Below, piece after piece: positions 33,585-43,965 of a stretch of 64,000 nt of DNA. The position numbers and the translations under genes are program-made. Location: positions 17,576,001-17,640,000 of the forward strand of contig OX291545.1 in the NCBI GenBank assembly GCA_946406115.1. Reading direction: 5' to 3'. This stretch comes from Apoda limacodes. Taxonomy: Eukaryota; Arthropoda; Insecta; Lepidoptera; Limacodidae. How positions within the stretch are numbered: the first letter of the stretch is position 1; the number at the start of each line of letters is the position of its first letter. Under the pieces are notes generated by a model. That model had not been told where the DNA came from and searched no databases. It was given only the letters and a program-made list of their open reading frames with translations.

Positions 33585-34387
33585 TAAGGAATGCAATCTC
33601 GATCCCGCGAGATCTCGAATTTCGAGAGATCTCGGCTATTTTTTCCATATTAAATCTCGACGATAGGCAATCTCGTTCGAGATCTCGACAATATCGATCG
33701 AGATTTTGTGACAGAGAGTGCGCGAATCTTTCATGTTTTGTGTATAACAGCCTACTTACCGTAGTTCCTACCAGCGTGGGGGCTGAACGAGCTTTCTCAG
33801 CCGCGGGCTATTTAGCTGCAGATATAAGATGCCACTTAGCAGATGACACATTGAGTACTCTGTGCTTGCTCAGAAGCTATTTTCGAAACCATAATTAATG
33901 TACTTTTTCTTTATTTCTTTATTTACTTTTATCATTTGAAGGATTAGTGAGTTTCTGTTTTTAATTAGTAGCTTTATTAAAGTGAAACATGCTGGTGACG
34001 GTGAGCCATAATGCCATCGATGGTGAACCACAATGCCGTCTTGTTATTTTGTTTACATGTCAATATGTCAATTATATTTCGTTGCCTATTCTTAAATAAA
34101 CTGTTTTTCTGTGATTTGATAGTCAATACTCAAATAGTTTGTTTTATTTACAAAATGATATTTTATTGATTTACAATATCCAAAGTAGTGTTATTCTAGG
34201 TACTTTTTGATATACAGGTGAGTTTTGTATAGAGATTAGAGGTTTTTCCAATTCTCAGTATCGAAATCTTGCTGGATCTCGACTCGGTTTTGGACCAGAT
34301 CTCGAAATTCCCAATCTCGACACCAGCTTTAACACGCCATATCTCGAATTTCGAATCGCGAATCTCGGGTCGAGAAAGCATTCCCTA
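33585..34387 (+). mobile_element. hAT-family element with transposase remnant (803 bp)
   Basis: The left end TAAGGAATGCAATCTCGA and the inverted right end TCGAGAAAGCATTCCCTA match at 15 of 18 positions. The flanking 8-mers GTCCCGTG (33577-33584) and GTCTCGTC (34388-34395) agree at 6 of 8, fitting the 8-bp target duplication of hAT. Both subterminal regions carry many copies of ATCTCGA and its complement, typical of transposase-binding arrays. The interior retains a C-terminal transposase fragment (33752-33898). Confidence 0.85.
33752..33898 (+). pseudogene. hAT transposase C-terminal dimerisation domain remnant
   Basis: The plus frame reads LLTVVPTSVGAERAFSAAGY then LAADIRCHLADDTLSTLCLL and RSYFRNHN, ending in TAA. 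This is the hAT dimerisation motif (P-S-x-x-x-E-R-x-F-S-x-x-G ... R-x-x-L ... L-x-x-L-R-S). The catalytic DDE region, the zinc finger and the rest of the protein are absent upstream, so this is the last 48 codons of an internally deleted copy. Family assignment is firm; activity is excluded. Confidence 0.85.
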
Positions 34388-37017
34388 GTCTCGTCAGCTT
34401 ATAGTTAAATATTTCGTATATTTTTATTTCTGTTTAGTTCTTAATGTTTTTGCAATCCGGTTTTTTTATTTTTTTTATTACCTATTTATTTATTTTTATT
34501 TACAGCTTTTTAGTTTTTAGTGTTTTTTTTCAATTTTTTACTTGGGCTTGAATATTTTATTACTTACTTGTAAGTATTATATATTTTCGTACTCGCCTTT
34601 TAAACCCTTTATTTTGATAACCAACTCGAGGGTCTTAATTTTTTTTTAGAATTTTATGTACTCAGTGTCGCTCCCACAATTTAGAGGAATCTAACGACAC
34701 CTCTCAAGCTAAAATCCATCAAGCCGTATAGGTTACAGAGCGTGCCAAAGAAATGTACATACATTCCGAAAAACATAAACCTCTTTCTGGCGAACTCGGG
34801 TAAAAAGAAACTGTGTCCCCCACATTGATCTGAATGTACATCTAGCCACTGATTAATTACCCCCCTTTTTAGGGATTAACACCGTCATTTCACCGACTTA
34901 CATATATTACATATATAAATACTGACCAATGGCTGACCTCAACTTCCGCCGCAATGGTTCAGTCGGACCCTCATTAATAATCGTGCATTGACATTACTTA
35001 AGATACGAGTACAGCTAAATATATACTCACGCAGGCACGTAGACAGACGGGGGGCAGAGGCCTGCCCACTAAAGTTTCAACAACTTGAATTTTAATGTAT
35101 TCTAAAATAAAAAATATCTTTATTCTAAAATAAAATATTGAAAATATGCCACATTAACTAATATTTTTCGTCAAACTACAAACCCAAAAAAAAATTATGC
35201 CCTTCCCCCAAAAGAAATCCTGACTTTACTGTACTCACGTGCCTGTAGAAAGAAGAATATTGGTTCGGGCAGAAACTTTAATGTAGCTAAGCCGGCTGTT
35301 GCGCATTCCTAAGCCCAAACCATTTTATAGATATGACATTAACCCGCGTCTACACTTCAAATCCATTAGAACAAATCACGGGAATCATGTCTCACGTCTC
35401 GCCTCGCTACAATCTTTATCTTTAAACGATTGTCACGCTCTATGAGTTTCAATGTAATACATTTTGTATCTCAAAACATGCACCAAATGACTTTTAATGG
35501 GTTTATTCTATATCTAAGAATGTCTTCTAATTTTAGTTATAAAAACATCGTAAAATATTTTGATGGAGGTGAGCCGCAGCTCACCGTGAGCGGAACTATT
35601 GATCCACTATTTTATTTATTTATTCAGGTATACCAGTAGGCAGTTGTTACGATAATACTTACAATCAAGAAACATTTTCACAACAAATTTAATTTAAGTG
35701 CACAACTAATTATAGGTTTTTTGATGAGGAATTAATATATAAAAACCACTAAACCACTTCACGAGCAGCGTAAAAGGCCCCATTTTCGAGGATTTTTTCA
35801 TTGTAACTTTTGATGTGCACCGTCAAATCGTCAGTAGCTTTCATATTGATATTAAAATCAATCAAGAAACTTGCCCCCAGAGTTACTGACGTAAAGCCTG
35901 CCCGGGCTGGGTGCTTCCGTCACTCTATAGGCCCAAATTCGTCGTGCAAATCCAAGTCGTCAGTGACTCCGATTTTTGGGTAAAAATGGTCTATAAATCT
36001 TACCATTAAGGTACGAACTAACTTGGAGCTCGACCAAGCAGTGTTTAAGCGCTCTACGGGCCCAATATTTTTGTGCAGCATTATAGGCCTCATATTGTGA
36101 ACTTTCGACTTATTGCCGTCACTAATAAGAAATAATTTTTAGTTTCAACGAAAAGGTGGCAAACAAAACATTAAGTTATTTTTTGAAGAATAATAATGTC
36201 CAACTTATCTGCAATATAATAAAATATACCAACTTTATTATGGGGGATAATATGTTTAAAAAAATCTAAGTATAGATAAGAAATAAAATGATATAATATA
36301 CCCATAACATATTCCAAATTTAAAAATTATTAAGTATTTCAGATATTTAGATTACTACATGTAGACTTGTCGGCAGATGGCGGGTCGCGTGACACGAAGT
36401 AACGCATAAATTCCTCTGTTTATTTCTAAAATGGGGCTTCTTAAGCTTACAGAACGCTATACACTAGGAAAAAGCTTTCCTGACTGCGCGGATTGACACC
36501 GCGATTTCATATTTGCCAAACCGGAAAAAAATGATAACACACAAAATATATAAGGTGATAAAACAAGATTTGAAAGAAAATCAACACTGATGAGATCAGT
36601 CAAAGTTAATTATATACTAATGTAGTTAGTATACGTTTGTAACCTTCTACCCCTGATGCACAACAATAATGCCAACATTAAACACAAGTCTAAGACTTTA
36701 TAAACAACTAAGGTTGCATGGGTATGGAGAAACATACGGATCGACATGCAAACGAATGTACTATCGACCAATTTTACGTTAACTTTTGTCAATAGTACGT
36801 AGATATATCCGGAATCGTGAAATCACTGTTCAGGTTTGGCATGTTGGTTTCCTGAAGTTAGTTTAAAGATATAATGATAAGTGACGTTTAATCTGACTTA
36901 TTTTCATGCCGTTTAATTTTCCGTTCACGCAATTCGCGTGAATTTACAGGAGGTTTAAAAGATTATTTCCATGCGTGCAACGGTTGAATACGAAAAATGA
37001 GTGCTCACCTCCAATAA
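34388..37017. other. Non-coding
   Basis: AT-rich, with short repeat scraps. GGCACGTAGACAGACGG near 35034 and CTGCCCGGGCTGGGTGC near 35899 are locally GC-rich. A 69-codon plus frame at 35430-35639 has no motif. No splice-bounded exon seen. Confidence 0.35.
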
Positions 37018-37092
37018 TTGTTCTAAAGGCTGGCTGACCTGAAGCGGTCGCCGCTGGTCGCGCGACCACGGGCACGCCCAGGGCATCCCAAG
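37018..37092 (-). other. Candidate minus-strand exon, unidentified
   Basis: On the minus strand TTATTGGAG is followed by GTGAGCACTC, a strong donor. An AG (GTAGATAG) lies about 75 bp upstream, and the intervening block is GC-rich. One frame reads WDALGVPVVARPAATASGQP then AFRTIIG and is open only within these limits. No family recognised. It lies 210 bp from a plus-strand exon candidate, pointing the other way. Confidence 0.25.
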
Positions 37093-37301
37093 CTATCTAC
37101 TCTCGACACTAAGGACTTGAAAAAAAGTCTCAAATTTTTGCCCGCACTTTGGATAAGGTACCTACTACACACCACTTCCGCATTTAAATTTATTTTAACA
37201 TAACCCAGCACTGCACAAATATTTTTGGAAACGACCTAAATACAAATCTTTCAGTTAGTAATAGTCTATAAAATAATTATTTTTTATTGTTTGTGTTTCA
37301 G

Positions 37302-37549
37302 ATGCGAGCGCGAAGTGCGTGTATACTTCGGGCGGGCATTATATCGGGCGAGGACGGCACGAAGGCAAGCGATCGGTCGCAAGCTCCCGAAAGGACTACG
37401 GATCGGGCGCCGCGCCGGACTAACGGAATGGTTGTATAGCAATAGCGGACTCCATTAAAAAAACTCTCCCGCTTGATACAAACTCTCAAATCACAAACAG
37501 TCCTTAAGGGCGCACGCCCCCCGCCGGGATTCCGTGAGGGATCAAAAGG
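37302..37549 (+). other. Candidate internal (probably 5'-untranslated) exon
   Basis: The acceptor TTTATTGTTTGTGTTTCAG ends at 37301 and the donor AAAAGG-GTGAGT sits at 37550; both are near consensus. The 248 bp between them are GC-rich (CGATCGGTCGCAAGCTCCCG, GGGCGCCGCGCCGGAC) in AT-rich surroundings. It opens with ATG, but that frame stops after 45 codons and no frame is open throughout. A non-coding exon of a plus-strand gene is therefore the best reading. The gene is not identified. Confidence 0.45.
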
Positions 37550-37881
37550 GTGAGTTTGTGTGCGGGTGACTACCTAGCTTTGAAACACAAATCAATTTCA
37601 CGCATTCTAAAGATGTTTGGCTTCAACAGACAAATCTTATTGTTGAAAAACTTATTACCTTGGTAAAACAGTTTTGTCCTGACTTCGCCTGCGTTTGAAA
37701 CATCTTTCAGATGCAGTATATGTAAAAACACACGGTAAGTAAACCTTATTAATAAATCATGTAACATTTGTAGCCATAATTTTATTTAAATTAAAGATTT
37801 TTTTTCAAAAAGAAACAAGCTTTATTACTTGTTAATAAAAAGAACTAAAAAGTTAAAAATAATTAACATTACATTATAGAC

Positions 37882-38330
37882 CATTTTTAGGATTCCGTAG
37901 CCAAATGGCAAAAAACGGAACCCTTATGGATTCGTCATGTCTGTCTGTCCGTCCGTATGTCAAAGCCACTGTTTTCCGAAACTATAAGAACTACACTGTT
38001 GAAACTTGGTAAATAAATGAATTCTGGGAACCGCATTAAGATTTTCATACAAAAATAGAAAAAAATTTTTTGGGGGATCCCCATACTAAGAACTGAAACA
38101 AAACAAAATTTTTTTTTTCAAATAAGAGAATGATAAAACTAAAAAAATAAATATAATGTACATTACCATGCAAACTTACACTGAAAATTGGTTTGAACGA
38201 GATCTAGTATGTAGTTTTTTTTAATACGTCATAAATCGTAAAAGGCAATTTACCTTTCATTCAATCAACTCAAATATAAAAATAAAATAAAAAAAAAATT
38301 ATAGATAATGGTACGGAACCCTTCGTACCG
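37882..38330 (+). repeat. GGGTTCCGT element, diverged copy
   Basis: CCATTTTTAGGATTCCGTAG, GGAACCCTTATGGATTCGTC and CTGTCCGTCCGTATGTCAAA open the copy, and GGTACGGAACCCTTCGTACC closes it. The CTTGGCCGG end is missing. Confidence 0.7.
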
Positions 38331-38367
38331 TTGTTGTTTTTTCGCCGATGTTTTTTTTATAATAAAA

Positions 38368-38478
38368 GCGCGTTACACCTTCTATATTTTTCTCTTGCCG
38401 TCAAAATGTTAACGCTTAATTTTTTTATGAAAGCGTGTTACATTTGACGGCAAGAGAAATAGAGAAGGTCTAACGCGC
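38368..38478. repeat. Near-perfect 48-bp-arm hairpin
   Basis: GCGCGTTACACCTTCTATAT with TTTTCTCTTGCCGTCAAAAT is inverted as ATTTGACGGCAAGAGAAATA with GAGAAGGTCTAACGCGC. The loop is under 20 bp. Transcribed, it would form a long double-stranded stem. Confidence 0.85.
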
Positions 38479-38592
38479 GTTTAGTTTAAATCGGCTTTAA
38501 TGTACATATGGAATGGTTTATATTTCTTATCAGAATTAAATTCTTTTTAACTTTTTAGTTATTTCTATTAATAAGAAATTAGCTTGCTTCTT

Positions 38593-38789
38593 AAAAAAAT
38601 GTTTATTTTTATTTTTAACTTTTTAGTATTTATGATTTGGGATTTTTAATCATTTTCAGTCCAACCCCCCAGAGGTCCGATGTAGAGGGATAAGGGCTTT
38701 CAGAACAAAAGGGTTCTCTCTGGTACCCTGAGGCGCAACGTTAGCGATATGACATGTTCACGTGCTCACCTTGGTATTGGGTCATCCAT
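38593..38789. other. Non-coding spacer
   Basis: CCCCCCAGAGGTCCGATGTA at 38665 is unassigned; nothing else seen. Confidence 0.35.
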
Positions 38790-39565
38790 CTAATCAAATA
38801 GAATTCACGTTCATAACAAATAGATTTTCCCAAATCTGATGAGGTTGCATATGGATATTATCTTGGACCAAAGAACTCATCGAGACGATTAAAACGAGCC
38901 TAAACTCGATGCGGTTACATCGTTTTATGATGGAGATCCTAAAGCCACCTTCCAGCTTCATCATCAAACACTGGTTACCATTTAGATCAAGAAGAATCAA
39001 ACGAGCCCGAATTCGATGGGATTGTGTTATTTAATTACGGACTTTCTATGGCCACCTTCCATCTCCATCACCCTGGATACCATCTAGAGACAAGGTACTC
39101 GTCAAGATGAATCATACGAGCCCAAACTCGAAGGGGTTGCATCATTTCATTACAGAGTTCCTATGGCCACCTTCCAGCTTCATCATCAAACACTGGTTAC
39201 CATTTATATCAAGAAGAATCAAACCAGCCCAAATTCGATGGGATTGTGTTATTTAATTACGGACTTTCTATGGCCACCTTCCATCTCCATCACCCTGGAT
39301 ACCATCTAGAGACAAGGTACTCGTCAAGATGAATCATACGAGCCCAAACTCGAAGGGGTTGCATCATTTCATTACAGAGTTCCTATGGCCACCTTCCAGC
39401 TCCATCATCAGATCAGCTCCATATCATCATAATATTGCATTGTTACGCGATATACATATATCGTGCAAAATTTCAGCTCAATCGGAAACCGGAAACTGTG
39501 TCAAATTTAACTTGCAAGATTTTATTACAGACAGACAACGGTACAAGTGAAACTAAATAAAAGTT
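38790..39565 (+). repeat. Satellite-like array with 225-bp higher-order period
   Basis: Units of about 109-116 bp each carry CGAGCC(C)AAACTCGATGGG, a TTTCATTACAGAGTTCCTAT phrase and GGCCACCTTCCAGCTCCATC. Two distinct unit types alternate. The dimer at about 38950-39174 is repeated almost exactly at 39175-39400 (for example ACGAGCCCAAACTCGAAGGG at 39116 and 39341, 225 bp apart). It ends in a unique tail (TTTCAGCTCAATCGGAAACC ... AAGTGAAACTAAATAAAAG) shared with 33222-33318. Confidence 0.85.
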
Positions 39566-40289
39566 TGTTAAAAGGGTAATATTGATTGTTATAAGTAATA
39601 AGGTACACCTCAAGGCTTGTATGTAGCTAGTGGTACCCCAGAGCAGGGTCACCTTGCTCTAAAAGTTTTGAGCATTAGCCACAAGCCAGAGTTGTTATTT
39701 ACCTCTTTTTTTGTATAATATATAATAAATAATTACTTATTAGTCTTTGCAAATGTGAATATTATGTAAGTACAGTAAATACCTACCCTATTTATACGTA
39801 TGTTATAATATGATTAGTTACCTCACAGTTATTTAATTTATATTAATATTATATTTACAAATGCAGTAACGGAGTGACCAGATTTTTGCACATTGCCAGC
39901 TAGAGGGGCTGAGAAGACATACAATACTTTTTATTAGAAGATTACTTTTTATTACAATAGAGAAAAGAAATTTTTTAGCTCTATTTCAAGGAGAACGAAA
40001 CACTCAATGTTCTATAAAAGTTTATTTTTTACCTTTTAGTGGGTTTTAGAAGGCGGTGTAAATTTTCTATTTAATTTTGTATTTTATATTCAGAAAAAAA
40101 TTACGGTCAAAGCAGCAATATTTAACCTTTATATGAAGTGTAAAAAATATTAAAATAACTTATAGAACTAACCTATTTTAGCAGTTTTCTGAACTCGACT
40201 GTTTTTTCACCACCATGGACTGTAGACGTTCACTGCTGCATCAACAAATACCTAATTTAGGACATGAGAAACATTAGGGCTTAGATATA
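39566..40289. other. Non-coding
   Basis: AT-rich. GGGTTTTAGAAGGCGGTGTA near 40039 recurs in part near 13220. No gene seen. Confidence 0.4.
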
Positions 40290-40407
40290 CAGTAAAACTC
40301 GCTTAATAAGATCACGTTTAATACGATTTCTCGCATAATACGCTATTTTATATCAGTCGCTGCAACTTGGGGCATTTTTTCATACATTTTTATCACGCAT
40401 AAGGGGA

Positions 40408-40770
40408 TACACTTCGCGGCGCCTCGCAGCGTGTTTCATACAAACGAATTTCCAACTTGTTTCGGTCATTTACAGATCAAATACTGAGAAATTTAGTTGG
40501 CATGATCTCAAGCCAAATATCTTTGTCTGTGGTTTTCCAAAATCCTAAAAAAAAATTAATAACTTTTAATCTTATTGTTGAACATTTGTATGAAAAACTA
40601 TATTCCTGTATAGCTTTTAAACTTAATAATGTAATAGAAAATTGGCACACTGCAGTCCTATTTAATCCTAGAGCACGTGTTCGAAATTTCATGGTGTTTG
40701 ATTTGTAAGTCTCAAAAATAAGTGGAAAATTCGTTTGTATGAAGCACGCTGTGAGGCGCCGCGAAGCGTA
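40408..40770. mobile_element. Nested MITE with 47-bp terminal inverted repeats
   Basis: TACACTTCGCGGCGCCTCGC with AGCGTGTTTCATACAAACGA and ATTTCC on the left is mirrored by GGAAAATTCGTTTGTATGAA with GCACGCTGTGAGGCGCCGCG and AAGCGTA on the right, with about four differences. The AT-rich centre holds overlapping frames of 83 and 134 codons on opposite strands without any motif. It sits inside the pogo-like element, so it inserted later. Confidence 0.85.
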
Positions 40771-40889
40771 TTCTCTTAATCGATCGTCATCCCGTTTGAT
40801 ACGCGATCTGTGCATTCTGTGCAATACGTGTTGATTTTTATCATATTCGAAGATCTTATTTAAGATGTTAATAACACCCAAAAAGAGGC

Positions 40890-41190
40890 CCTAAGTGATG
40901 ACGATGAAGATAAAGGAGAGTCAATTCCGTTTTTTCAAACGCCCAGGCATTATCAGTTGTAAACGATTCAAGGCACTATGTATCTTCTTTAGGGGAAAGT
41001 GAAAACGCACTGCACAAAAATAAGTAATAAGTTTAAATAATAATAAACTATGATGTAACATTCCGTTTTTTCAAACGCCCAGGCATTATCAGCTGTAAAC
41101 GATTCAAGGCACTATGTATTTTCTTTAGGGGAAAGTGAAGACGCACTGCACAAAAATAAGTTATAAGTTTAAATAATAATAAACTAAGAT
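40890..41190 (+). pseudogene. pogo/Tigger transposase C-terminal remnant, internally duplicated
   Basis: One frame reads ALSDDDEDKGESIPFF (about 40890-40940). After a one-base shift in a T-run, the next reads ALSVVNDSRHYVSSLGESEN then ALHKNK and a stop. The second part recurs 136 bp on (units 40924-41059 and 41060-41195). An acidic stretch followed by a short helical ALxxVNDxRxYVSSL segment fits the C-terminal tail of CENP-B/Tigger-like transposases. No DDE domain remains. Confidence 0.6.
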
Positions 41191-41372
41191 GTAACGTAAT
41201 AAAACATATAAAGACGTATACCTAACATTAACTTTGTAACAAAATTTATAAACATACCTACAATTCAATACCGTGTTTGTTCAATTTTTTATTTTCCTAT
41301 CCCGCATAATACTCTTTCCCGCTTTTTTGGGCTGGGTCCCTTCAAATTCGTCTTAGCGAGTGTTACTGTAAT

Positions 41373-41693
41373 GGTGTTTTGTTGACCGAAATAATGTATA
41401 TTATGCGCTGAATGTCAATAATCCAACTAAAGAGAATGAGCCAAGATTTTTAGTGTATCATACAGAATTTATGTATTTTTAACTTAGCGGAATTATGACA
41501 ATTATGGATTATGACGGGATTATGACGCATTGAAGCAGTGAACAAAGTGGCGTTTTGTTGACCGACATAATGTATATAATGCGGTAATCCTACCATAGAG
41601 GATAAACGAAGATTTGCTCTGTGTTTTACAGAATTTATGTCTTTTTAACTTGGCAGGATTATGACATTAAACTCATTGAAGCAGTGAACAAAA
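41373..41693 (+). repeat. Diverged tandem duplication (about 176 + 145 bp)
   Basis: GGTGTTTTGTTGACCGAAAT at 41373 and GGCGTTTTGTTGACCGACAT at 41549 begin two units that share ACAGAATTTATGT-TTTTTAACTT and CATTGAAGCAGTGAACAAA. The array abuts the right end of the pogo-like element. Confidence 0.8.
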
Positions 41694-42737
41694 CGCACCT
41701 CAAAACGTTCTTTTTACTGTAGTATACCAACAAAAAATTTAGTAAATTTTCACCCGCGTGTTACGGTGCGTTTTATTTATTATGTAAGTAGGTATTGCCT
41801 CCTAGGCAGTGTTACCAACTCTCAAAAATATTTATTTCTAAAGTTTGTGTCAAAATCCCCTAAAATCGCCTTAATTATTGAGTTGTCCTCCTAAAAAATA
41901 TAAAAATATTCTTAACCTATTTTTTGGCGGTATCCTATCTGACATGAGCTAATTTCAAACATACGTTCAAGTTTAAAAAGAATAGACTTAACCGCCATAT
42001 TATGCACAGACAATAAAATGACCGCCAGAGGCGCCAGTATAGCCGCCAGCAAAGAGTATTATAATTATACAAAAAGGAACGCCAGTCACCACAGAGTGGT
42101 TGTAGAATTACGTACTAGATGTCGTTATAAGTCGCTAGGTCAAGAAAAAAATATTAAAGAGTCAAAAAATCCTTGAAAATACCCCTAAAAAAATCCCATC
42201 TCACTTATTTACCCCCTAAATCTGTGTGGAAAACCCCTAAGTTGGGAACCGTGCTCTCAGGTCCCATGAAAGTACTTGCAAATATGTTTTCCTCGAATTC
42301 CAGAGTCTGGCGTACTCGAGACTGTTCCCAATAAGCACCCTGTTCTTATTATTTTTGCAGAAGAAATCCAAAATCTACAGTTGAATAACTGAGGCAACTA
42401 ATTAAGATCTTTTAGAAGATTTAATGATCTTTAATCCTTTAATTAACTTGTAAATATTCAGTAATTTTCTGTGGTGATGGTATAATAAATTGGACATCCT
42501 TAGTTACTCGACAATGACGGTAAATTCAATTGTGTAGTATTAAGTAAATTAACTGACGTGGTCACTCAAATTACGTAACATACCTATACTTGTCACTGCG
42601 TTTTTGACAGACAAAAAATATGATATGAAGGTCTACGTTCAGCAGCGACGTTTACACGCTGAGACAATATTTATTTATATGGATAGGATTTTGTTTATAA
42701 GAACATATTTATGAAGCTAAAAGCTCGTCAAACACGT
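41694..42737. other. Non-coding
   Basis: AATTCCAGAGTCTGGCGTAC at 42297 with GACTGTTCCCAATAAGCACC is a fragment of the hairpin family at 45563-45727. A gene-poor AT-rich stretch otherwise. Confidence 0.45.
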
Positions 42738-43830
42738 AGATAGATAGATATATTCTTTATTGCACACCAAATATAAAAAACAAGTTAATTGAAAGTACTT
42801 AACTAAAACATACAGTATACAAAGAGGCGGACTTATCCCTTATAAGCGATCTTTGCCAGACAGCCTTTAGGTGGACAGAAAATGAATATAGAGAAAGGGT
42901 AGGTGATGCATAAAAAAAAATGTTTACAAAACATAGACGATACTTTAAACTATAGGTAATATTCAAGTAAAGTAAATACATAAACAACTCCATAAACATC
43001 AAACACAATACGATATTTATACATATGTTATATACAATACATAAAAATACACATTTCCGTACGAGTATATTTGCTAAGATACAGTGGGATTATTGCACAT
43101 AATCACTGAAATAAAGTTTTATTTGTTTTTGAAATATATTGAGAAATTAAGCTTTTTTAATATGTAACGATAATTTATTCCACAGCTGTATTACATGTAC
43201 GGTAAATGAATTTGCATAAAAACTAGTGACATGGGTTGATAATTTAAGGAGGAGATGAGAGAAAGGGCTAAGGTAGGCATTAGAAATACCTATAAATTGA
43301 AATTGCTGATTAAAGTTGAATCGAGTGAGGCGTAAGTATAGATTTGAAAATCGTCTGCACACAAGTGGTAAAGAGAAGAGATTTCGTGTGAAAACTTATT
43401 AATAAAAAGAAGAGAAGACAAGACGCCACCTTGAGGTCCGCCAGCGAGGATATCGCACCAAGATTGAACATATCTTCAACTTGGATACGTTGCTGGTGTT
43501 CATGCAAACAACTGCGAAACCATTCAATTGCCGCTGGAGTTTAATATGTTAAGATATAATTAAGCAAGTAACATATCAAAGTCGATTTTGTTAAAAGCAT
43601 TGCTGAAATCCAGTAATGACGAACTGTCAGTACTGTACGCTCCATACTGAGACAGATATCATCTGTAATCTTTGCAACAGCAGTAGCCGTAGTATGACCA
43701 GGTCAGAAACCGGATTGAAAAGAATTAAGAAGACAATTGTTTGTGAAGAAGTGACTGAGCTGTTGATGGACTAGTCGTTCTAAGACGCAATGAATTCGAT
43801 GCTTACCTACCTGTCATTTAATTAAAGCTT
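42738..43830 (-). mobile_element. 5'-truncated non-LTR retrotransposon (CR1/Jockey-like LINE)
   Basis: Read on the minus strand, frames broken by shifts encode VHQQLSHFFTNNCLLNSFQS then GF.PGHTTATAVAKITDDI (43600-43790), DFSNAFNKIDFDMLLA (near 43560-43610) and WF.SCLHEHQQRIQVEDMF followed by GGPQGGVLSSLLFLL-type sequence (43390-43520). These are reverse-transcriptase motifs. The C-terminal RRFSNLYLRLTRFNFNQQF ... THVTSFYANSFTVHVIQLWN then KLSLHIKKA lies at 43147-43362. The 3' UTR ends in the (TATC)n tail at 42738-42754. Several stops and shifts make it dead. Confidence 0.85.
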
Positions 43831-43965
43831 TATGTGGAAACTCGTTCGCCAAGTAAACTCATCAATAGCTGAAGGCGACCAGCGCGGTGCTGGTTCTTTG
43901 GGACTAATGATAAAAAAATCGTTGTAAGTAACAACAACAAGTTTAGCAATATAAACAGGTACTCA
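43831..43965. other. Spacer
   Basis: Nothing recognised between the LINE break and the exon candidate. Confidence 0.3.

Larger units (their letters stand above)
37806..38592. mobile_element. Composite inverted-repeat element with an inserted GGGTTCCGT copy
   Basis: AAGAAACAAGCTTTATTACT with TTAATAAAAAGAACTAAAAAG (37808-37866) is inverted at 38528-38592 (AATTCTTTTTAACTTTTTAG ... AAGAAATTAGCTTGCTTC). Between them lie a GGGTTCCGT-family copy (about 37882-38330) and a tight hairpin (38368-38478). The outer arms and the hairpin module also occur, without the inserted copy, at 32.64-32.85 kb. Confidence 0.7.
40290..41368 (+). mobile_element. pogo/Tigger-like (Tc1-mariner) element, 1,079 bp, defective
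   Basis: The left end CAGTAAAACTCGCTTAATAAG and the inverted right end (CAGTAACACTCGCTAAGACG on the minus strand) match the pogo/Tigger type. TA precedes the left end (40288-40289) and follows the right end (41369-41370), the expected TA target duplication. TAATACG, CGCATAATACG and CCCGCATAATAC motifs repeat near both ends. A C-terminal transposase fragment remains, and a 363-bp inverted-repeat element is nested at 40408-40770. Confidence 0.85.

Noticed and set aside
34196..34381. Minus-strand frame with repeated FEIW phrases
   Set aside because: Produced by the ATCTCGA subterminal repeats of the hAT element.
38790..39440. Regularly spaced repeats resembling a CRISPR array
   Set aside because: Units are about 112 bp with no short constant repeat and unique spacers, and the genome is eukaryotic; a satellite-like array.
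40457..40881. Opposing frames of 83 and 134 codons
   Set aside because: They lie wholly in the nested inverted-repeat element and its pogo-like host; no motif.
43147..43507. Two minus-strand frames as host genes
   Set aside because: Their peptides match non-LTR retrotransposon reverse-transcriptase and C-terminal motifs; part of the LINE at 42738-43830.
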